DNA of 10,275 bases, from contig JACRKK010000025.1 of assembly GCA_016219795.1 (NCBI GenBank), positions 1 through 10,275 of the forward strand, read 5' to 3'. This DNA comes from Candidatus Woesearchaeota archaeon. GTDB lineage: Archaea > Nanobdellota > Nanobdellia > Woesearchaeales > JACRKL01. Shown here piece after piece: positions 1 through 5,900 of the stretch. Position numbers and translations under genes: made by a program. Under the pieces are notes generated by a model. It searched no databases, was not told where the DNA came from, and was given only the letters and a program-made list of their open reading frames with translations. The first letter of the stretch is position 1. Each line of letters starts with the position of its first letter.

Positions 1-101
1 AATGGTATATAACAGAAGGTCAGAAAAAACACTGGCAGAAGCACACTTATGAGGAATATTGCCTTGTGAAGCATCAACGTCTCCTTACGCAGTACAGCTA
101 G
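1..101 (+). CDS. Possible C-terminal end of an unidentified protein (partial)
   Basis: Frame 3 is open from the window edge to a TAG stop at 99-101, giving about 32 residues rich in aromatic, His, Lys and Gln residues (it begins WYITEGQKKHWQ and ends LLTQYS). No family is recognisable from so short a piece. The main support is positional: a strong GC-rich palindrome starts 2 nt after this stop, just as a palindrome with the same core starts directly after the scpA stop at the other end of the window. An open run of 32 codons can occur by chance, so this is only a moderate call. Confidence 0.4.
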   Translation, partial: WYITEGQKKHWQKHTYEEYCLVKHQRLLTQYS

Positions 102-103
102 TC

Positions 104-138
104 GTAAACGCTGCGGGCTTCAGCCCGCAGCAGTTTAC
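104..138. repeat. GC-rich palindrome directly after a stop codon, copy 1
   Basis: The arms CTGCGGGC (111-118) and GCCCGCAG (123-130) pair around a TTCA loop. The stem is extended by GTAAAC (104-109) and GTTTAC (133-138), for 14 bp in total with a small internal asymmetry. The 18 nt GCGGGCTTCAGCCCGCAG (113-130) recur exactly at 10166-10183. It could be a REP-like dispersed repeat, a 3'-end RNA hairpin, or both. No poly-T tract follows on the plus strand, so classic termination is not supported. Confidence 0.8.
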
Positions 139-174
139 ATATCATATCTCTTCTTCGCTCTTTGTGTATATTAT

Positions 175-213
175 AGAGAATTTTGATTAACCATCTATTT
201 GTCAAAATTCTCT
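175..213. repeat. AT-rich stem-loop 1 downstream of rpe
   Basis: This is a perfect 12-bp inverted repeat: AGAGAATTTTGA (175-186) and TCAAAATTCTCT (202-213), with a 15-nt loop. It lies downstream of the rpe stop on the minus strand and directly adjoins stem-loop 2, whose stem is nearly the same. It may be a 3'-end structure of the operon transcript or a remnant of a small palindromic element. Confidence 0.75.
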
Positions 214-256
214 TAGAGGAATTTGACTAAAACTATGGGTTATTCAAATTCCTCTA
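214..256. repeat. AT-rich stem-loop 2 downstream of rpe
   Basis: This is a perfect 13-bp inverted repeat: TAGAGGAATTTGA (214-226) and TCAAATTCCTCTA (244-256), with a 17-nt loop. It begins about 10 nt after the rpe stop on the minus strand. Its loop read on the minus strand resembles the loop of stem-loop 1 read on the plus strand, so the two units look like diverged copies in opposite orientation. Confidence 0.75.
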
Positions 257-265
257 TATCTCGTT

Positions 266-907
266 CTATTTTATTTCTCTTTCCAGTGCCTTAATCGCCT
301 TCTTCCTATCCTTCTGCCCGAAGATAAATGCACCGGCGACAAACAGGTTGGCGCCTGCCTCAGCGCACAAATTGGCAGTGCCCTGCTTTACGCCGCCATC
401 CACTTCGATGTCGAGTGCGGGGAATCTGCGGCGCAGATTCCTGATGCAGGGCAATACATCTGAGATAAATTTCTGGCCGCCGAATCCGGGATATACAGTC
501 ATCATCAGGACCTTATCTGCTTTTTTCACCAGCGCCTCAAAAGACTCCCACTGTTCATTGGGGTTGATGGCAATGCCTGCCTTTTTGCCTGCAGACTGGA
601 TTGTTTTCAGAAGCTTTGCCGGGTTTGCTGTAGTTTTGGGATGAAAAAAGATGCAGTCAGAACCTGCATCCAGGAAATCCTGCACAAACTTCTGCGGATG
701 TTCAATCATCAGGTGGACATCAAAAAGCAGTTTTGTTTTAGGTCTGATGCATTTCACGACAGGCGCGCCAATGGTTATGTTCTCTACAAAATGCCCGTCC
801 ATGACATCAATATGAATTGCATCAACAAAGGGTTCTACCTCTTTAATCTCTTTGGCTAATTGAGAAAAATCTGCAGACAGGATGGAGGGGAATATAGCTG
901 TTTTCAT
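266..907 (-). CDS. rpe: Ribulose-phosphate 3-epimerase
   Basis: The 213-aa product interconverts ribulose 5-phosphate and xylulose 5-phosphate in the cytoplasmic non-oxidative pentose phosphate pathway. It is full length for this TIM-barrel family. Visible signatures are PSILSADF (7-14), HIDVMDG (32-38) with metal and acid-base residues H32 and D34, DVHLM (63-67) with metal ligand H65, the phosphate-binding loop VYPGFGGQ (138-145), and the second catalytic Asp in VDGG (D170). The assignment of catalytic roles comes from the known family. The start codon lies in an ATGA overlap with the rpiB stop, and a GGGTGG stretch about 10 nt upstream could serve as a Shine-Dalgarno site. It is the last gene of the operon and shares its substrate with RpiB, encoded just before it. 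Confidence 0.97.
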   Translation of the reverse strand: MKTAIFPSILSADFSQLAKEIKEVEPFVDAIHIDVMDGHFVENITIGAPVVKCIRPKTKLLFDVHLMIEHPQKFVQDFLDAGSDCIFFHPKTTANPAKLLKTIQSAGKKAGIAINPNEQWESFEALVKKADKVLMMTVYPGFGGQKFISDVLPCIRNLRRRFPALDIEVDGGVKQGTANLCAEAGANLFVAGAFIFGQKDRKKAIKALEREIK

Positions 908-1326
908 TCGAACTTTGCCACCCTGCGTGTATGCCTTCCACCTTCAAATGCTGTGTTGAGGAACGTCTCCACCAACTCTTTTGCTTGAGCTTGCGTGGTT
1001 GTCCTGCCGCCCATACACAGCACATTGGCGTTGTTGTGCTTGCGCGCCATCTCGGCAGTGTAGTGGTCATAGCATAATGCAGCCCGTACTCCCTTGACTT
1101 TGTTTGCTGCAATGCACATCCCAATGCCTGTCCCGCAGATGAGGATTCCTTTGCTGTCCTTATCCTTTACCACTTTTTTTGCAACCTTCTGCGCATAATC
1201 AGGATAATCAACACTTGCCTCTGAGAACGTGCCTACATCCTCTGCCTTGGCGTTCATTCCTTTGAGAAATATCTTTATTTTTTCCTTTAGTTCAAAGCCC
1301 GCATGGTCTGACCCAAGATATATCAT
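904..1326 (-). CDS. rpiB: Ribose-5-phosphate isomerase B (RpiB/LacAB family)
   Basis: The 140-aa product isomerises ribose 5-phosphate and ribulose 5-phosphate and is normal length for RpiB. Visible signatures are GSDHAG (5-10), the loop ICGTGIGMCIAANK (63-76) with the expected nucleophilic/base Cys64, and the block ARKHNNANVLCMGGR (94-108) with His97 and Asn98, typical of the active site. The start ATG overlaps the upstream aminopeptidase stop by 4 nt (ATGA), and an AGGTG motif lies about 10 nt upstream of it. It sits immediately before rpe, so the pair gives a compact ribose/ribulose/xylulose 5-phosphate interconversion unit. Many archaea use RpiA instead, so RpiB here gives the pathway a bacterial flavour (inference). 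Confidence 0.96.
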   Translation of the reverse strand: MIYLGSDHAGFELKEKIKIFLKGMNAKAEDVGTFSEASVDYPDYAQKVAKKVVKDKDSKGILICGTGIGMCIAANKVKGVRAALCYDHYTAEMARKHNNANVLCMGGRTTTQAQAKELVETFLNTAFEGGRHTRRVAKFE

Positions 1327-2273
1327 AGCTGCAATACACCTTCTTTCATCAAAAGAGTTTCATCTATATAAATAGTTGGTTTTTTCATGACGCCGTCAAG
1401 GTGCAGTTTCACGTCAACCGCTCCTCCAAATCCAAAATTATTACCAAGCGCGAGATGGCAGGTGCCCAGCACCTTTTCATCTTCTAGCGTGATGCCGCAT
1501 ATCTTTGCTTTGCCATTGGTTCCGATGCCAAACTCTGCAATATTCCTGCCGTATTTGCCGACAGAGGCAAGCATACGGGCAAGCTTTTGCGCGCCATCTC
1601 CTGTGATTTGGGTGACATACCCTTTTCTTACCAGAAGCCGTAACTCCTTTACTTTGCCAAGGCCTGCCTGGCTTGCATCCACGATATAGACACCGTTGGC
1701 TGTGCCTTCCACAGGTGCGATGAACGCTTCCCCTTCCGGAAGGTTACCCCAAAACCCCTTCTCATGAAAAATGCCTCCTTTCCTACCATGGGCAATCCGT
1801 CCCTTCATAGAAAACGTGAGGTCAGTGCCTTTTTTTGTGGTGATTCTTACCTGCTTTCCTTTGTCAAGTGTGTCTGCAATTCTGTTGGTAAGCTCTTTAA
1901 TGATTTGGTAATCTGCACCCATACGCGACATGATGTCTGTGGTGATGCCAGGCATGGAAGCAATCCTGACACCCTTTTTTGTCGCTTGCTCCCTTGCGTG
2001 AGTGTGTGAATAAGAAACAGAGGTTGTGAGAATGACGATGTCGTAGACAAGCATGGCTGCTGCCGCATCCCTTGGCGGCTCCTGTCCGTTGACTTTTCCT
2101 ATGGGAATTTTATAGAGCTTGGCTGGATTGCCAAAGGACCTTGCTTTTTTCCAGAGGGCTTTTGCTATGGTTGCTTTAGGTTTGTCGTAGATAATCAACA
2201 CACTTTCTCCTGCTTTGAGTCCCATGCATGTCTTAAGGACAGTCTTTGCTGCTGCAACAAGGGCGGCGCTCAT
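1323..2273 (-). CDS. M29-like metalloaminopeptidase (AmpS/AmpT-type)
   Basis: The 316-aa protein resembles thermophilic aminopeptidases of the M29 type (leucyl aminopeptidase, COG2309-like), which release N-terminal amino acids using a two-metal centre. The pattern is visible in the C-terminal half: NLPEGEAFIAP (177-187), AEFGIG (246-251), TCHLALGNN (271-279) with FGG at 282-284, and LHLDGV (290-295). By comparison with the family, likely metal ligands are E182, E247, H273, H291 and D293. It is shorter than the roughly 400 aa of bacterial M29 enzymes, with less sequence between the third and fourth ligands. The N-terminal part (about 20-130) is the substrate or dimer region. ATGA overlaps join it to translin upstream and rpiB downstream. 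The family is fairly sure; the substrate cannot be told. Confidence 0.85.
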   Translation of the reverse strand: MSAALVAAAKTVLKTCMGLKAGESVLIIYDKPKATIAKALWKKARSFGNPAKLYKIPIGKVNGQEPPRDAAAAMLVYDIVILTTSVSYSHTHAREQATKKGVRIASMPGITTDIMSRMGADYQIIKELTNRIADTLDKGKQVRITTKKGTDLTFSMKGRIAHGRKGGIFHEKGFWGNLPEGEAFIAPVEGTANGVYIVDASQAGLGKVKELRLLVRKGYVTQITGDGAQKLARMLASVGKYGRNIAEFGIGTNGKAKICGITLEDEKVLGTCHLALGNNFGFGGAVDVKLHLDGVMKKPTIYIDETLLMKEGVLQL

Positions 2274-2848
2274 TTTTTTAGGGAGAGATCATAGACGATT
2301 TCTTCTATTTTTTTGAGGTTCCATTTGATGGCGTCTGCCTTCTTGCGCAGATCACCGTTCCGCAGATTGAACTGGAGAAACATGCCAAAAATATCGTCAA
2401 CAGCCTGTCTGATTCTGGTGACTGTTGCATCATCCCGGTCAATGGCGCAGAATACTGTTTTCCTTGCTAGTTCTCCTGTAAGGTCTGAAAGACCTCCCAG
2501 ATAATCTTCTGCGTCATCAACACCTATTTCATCAAATGAAGGTATTTTCCCGGTTTTTACAAAACCGTAATACGCAGCTGCTTCGGCATATTCTTCCATG
2601 CCACCACTATAATTGCCAACTACCATGAGTTTGGGATTTTGTTTGCCCAGTTTCTTTAGCTGCAAAATCAGTTTTTTGCAGCCGGAAAGTTTGGTTTCTG
2701 CTGCTTTGAGATCTTTTCTGTGGACATCATAGATGGCCTGTTTGGCAAGTTTGGTCAGTTCACGTCCAGCCTGGATGACTTCTTCGCGCTGTTTGTCAAA
2801 ATCGTCGAGGGCTTTCTTGAGCATGTCGCTGTGGTTTTTGGTTGGCAT
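2270..2848 (-). CDS. Translin-family RNA-binding protein
   Basis: The 192-aa, all-helical protein matches the translin/TRAX family. In eukaryotes these form the C3PO RNase, and archaeal members are single-subunit RNA-binding proteins or nucleases. Visible signatures are EEYAEA (85-90), DLTGELARK (122-130) and the C-terminal block DLRKKADAIKWNLKKIEE (166-183) followed by YDLSL. In catalytic TRAX-like proteins, acidic residues in the first two motifs and an Asp of the third bind metal; here E86, E89, E126 and D172 are present, so RNase activity is possible (inference). It is the first gene of the operon. A TTTTTAAA box 30 nt upstream supports the start at 2848. A stronger TTTATACA box at 2852-2859 would instead favour the in-frame Met at 2824 (residue 9), which is closer to where the conserved helix begins. 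Confidence 0.9.
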   Translation of the reverse strand: MPTKNHSDMLKKALDDFDKQREEVIQAGRELTKLAKQAIYDVHRKDLKAAETKLSGCKKLILQLKKLGKQNPKLMVVGNYSGGMEEYAEAAAYYGFVKTGKIPSFDEIGVDDAEDYLGGLSDLTGELARKTVFCAIDRDDATVTRIRQAVDDIFGMFLQFNLRNGDLRKKADAIKWNLKKIEEIVYDLSLKK

Positions 2849-2851
2849 GAA

Positions 2852-2878
2852 TGTATAAATAATGGGGTGATTTAAAAA
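2852..2878 (-). promoter_or_regulatory. TATA box region for the translin-pepM29-rpiB-rpe operon
   Basis: Read on the minus strand, TTTTTAAA (2878-2871) lies 30 nt before the ATG at 2848, the same spacing seen at the other promoters of this window, and predicts a leaderless mRNA. A second box, TTTATACA (2859-2852), lies 35 nt before the alternative ATG at 2824. Both may be used. No other promoter is visible inside the operon. Confidence 0.5.
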
Positions 2879-2915
2879 GGTTGCTGAGCAGTTAGAATAA
2901 AAGTTAACCTTATAC

Positions 2916-2923
2916 TTTATATA
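2916..2923 (+). promoter_or_regulatory. TATA box (TTTATATA) of the giant surface protein gene
   Basis: This octamer is identical to the box before scpA. Archaeal TATA boxes are centred about 26-27 nt before the transcription start, which would put the start near 2945-2950. The box overlaps the first in-frame ATG (2923), which therefore should not be transcribed; the next in-frame ATG, at 2950, fits a leaderless or nearly leaderless mRNA. Confidence 0.65.
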
Positions 2924-2949
2924 TGAGTTCGTCGAAGGAATGCTGTAAC

Positions 2950-5900
2950 ATGGGATTGGTTAACAGGCAACACCTGAAGTATATTTTTTTTGGTGCTCTT
3001 TCTCTTCTTGTGGTAGGCATGCTTATGTTCTCTTTGCGACCCGGGAAAAATGTGGGTGGAAAAGCTGCAGAGTTTGGATATGGGGAAAGCCAGCCTGTAT
3101 GCAGTGTTAACGAGCGCAATGAGGTCTATTGCCCACCACCACCAGCCAGCGCATCTGCAAGCACAGCAAGAAGTGCGCCTGCCCAGCAAATAGAAATTAC
3201 ATTCAACTATACTTCCTCCCACAAAGAAAAAGTTGCCCTTCTCATTGACAGTGATGTCTATACCCTAGTGCAGCCGGACATAACAACCTATCTGTCTGAT
3301 ATCAAGTCCCGTTTCCCTGTGGAGTTCATCCTTCTTAACACAGAAGTCTATAGGACAAAAACACCGGAAGAGATCCGCACCATTATTCAGGAGCTTTACG
3401 GAACTCAGGGGATTAATGGGCTCCTCCTTGTCGGCGCAGTGCCGTATGCACAGTACGAATCCTGTTATTTCCAGGGAGAAGGCTGGTCACAAAAAAGCGT
3501 TGCCCCCTTGTTTTATGAGGATATGGATATGCAGTTTTCAGACACCAATGGTGATGGGACGTACGACAATTTCACTCCTGGCTCCAATCAGGGGCCTGAA
3601 CTCTGGAGTTCCTGGATATATCCTAACTTACCTTCTTCTGAGCTGACAAATCCTCAGGCAGTTGCAGACAAACTGCGTTTCTTTTTTGGTAAGACACATC
3701 GCTTCTATAATGGAAGCATGCAGGTGGATGACAAGATGTTTTCATACAATTACTTTGATAATCCCACACCTGACCCTAACGGCAATGATTTCTGGATTGC
3801 GAATACCTATACTCTCCAACCATTAAGGAAAAGTGGCTATTCGGTATATAATGTTGATTTTTATGGAAGGGAACAGAATGGATTTGACGAGAGGAATTAC
3901 AATCTTAAAACCTCTTATGAAAACCTTAGTAATCCACCATTATTAGGTACCTATCCCCAACAGCTTTGGGGACTTTCACAGTATGCTGATCTCATAGATA
4001 ATAGTTCTTTCCGCTTTGGTGTCATCCACACCCATGGAGCGCCTTACGGCCACGGCGTTGAAGGGCCTCAGGCAGCAACCTTGCAGAAAGGCCCCGTTTT
4101 CTTGGTAAGCAAAGCCTGCATGACTGGACGCTTCAGCGATGATCCAGCGACCTCTATTGCACTGAACTATATCTTTGGACAATCCAATACTCTTGCATTG
4201 ATGGCTGATAATTATATTTCTAACTGGCAGATTGACGAAGGATATTTTTTTGATGGACTTGTGAATGGTTACCATCTTGGCCAGGCGCGCTACAAGCGTG
4301 CGCATGAAGTGACGGAAACCTGGGATCACCCAGCAGACTGTCCGGATCCGTCCGGCACAGTTCCTCGCATGCAGAATCCAGGGATGGATGCAATGCTGGT
4401 GGGGGATCCATTTATTGCTTTTGACCAGCAGGATACTGATGGTGATGGAATGTACACTTCTGTAGATAACTGTCCGTATGACAGCAATCCAGGACAGGAA
4501 GATGTGGACGGCAATGGCATAGGTGATGTCTGTGATGCCAGTATCTCCTTAGGGGATATCTCCTGCACAGCTTCCTCATGCGTCACACCTTTTCCCGGGA
4601 TGACGCTTACAAAAAACACCGTGCTGTGTCCTGGGACATATCTTATGAATGATCTCAGCAGAACATTCATCACCATGGGGGCAGATGATATAACTCTTGC
4701 CTGCAACCAGACAAAAATTATCTCTCCTTATATATGTGAATTCACAGGAAAATCGGGTGATTGCCCTAAACAGAAAACAGGGATTGCAATTACCCATAAG
4801 CAGAATGTTTCTATAGTCGGATGCACTCTGGAAAGCTTTGACACGGCAATTTGGATCCAGGACTCCAATGCGTCCACTATTGCAGAGAATATTTTTAAGA
4901 ACAATGGCCGGCTGGTTTATGAACCCGGGCTTTATGCAGGTGGCCTCTTCTACTGGTTCAGTGCCCTTAACAGCTTTGGTGGTGCAGTCCTAATTGCAGA
5001 CTCGCAAGGATCTTCTGTCCATCATAATTCCTTTGTCAATAACCAAAACGGCATTAATCTTTATTTATCAGGAAGTGAGGGGCAAGGTTCTCTCTCTAAT
5101 AATATCGTAAGCAACACCCTTAACCAGACCCATCAATGGGGCATCCGTTTTTACAATGTTGACCACAGCAACATCACTAACAATTTCATCCAGGACATTT
5201 GCTATCCAAACCAATGCCATCCTGGGGACCCTAAAGATACTGCAGGTATCTTCCTCTCCCACGATTCAGATGACAATATAATCTCCTTCAACCATGTCTA
5301 CAACACTCATGGGGCAAGCGGCATCTTCCTCAAGGGAGATTCTTGGGACCCCATTATTGACGGCAACGATTACAATCTTCTGGAGGATAACACAATTATT
5401 AATGGAAGCATAGGAAACGCCTTTGAAGCAACATTTGGTGTTGGTAATGTTTTTAGAAACAACATTGCACAGGGATATGACTATGGATTCTGGCCAACCT
5501 ATTCTACAGATTATATCATTGAGGGTAATATTATCAAGGATAACAACATGGGCATAGAGCTTCTTCATATGCAAAATACAACCGTAAGAGGGAACTATAT
5601 AGAGACCAAAAAACCAAATGGAAAAGCTGTTGAATTTGCCCACGAGAACTTCCGCAATTTTCCTCTCTCCTCCCCAAAACCTGACGTCCTGTTTGAAGGG
5701 AATACTGTTGAGGGAAGAAGTAGTGATGACCGGGGCCTGCTTTCTTTTCCAATTATGTATCCTTTTGCAGAAACCCAAGCACCTCCTGTCTCTGTTGTTT
5801 TCAAAAACAACAGAATCAGCGGGACGTCAACTGAACCTTTGATGGTAATCCTCAAGAATGGAACTTCCCTTACTTTTGAGGGAGAAAGTTCCCTCACCAA

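Noticed and set aside
175..256. CRISPR-like array
   Set aside because: There are only two units, each a stem-loop with mutually related loops, and no unique spacers of regular size.
4432..4539. Independent calcium-binding protein gene suggested by the DTDGDG segment
   Set aside because: It is in frame within the giant protein and forms a TSP3-like link between the peptidase and the first beta-helix.
5266..5778. 170-residue open frame antisense to the giant gene
   Set aside because: It lies wholly opposite a confident beta-helix coding region, has no promoter, and reads like a shadow of repeated Asn/Ile codons.
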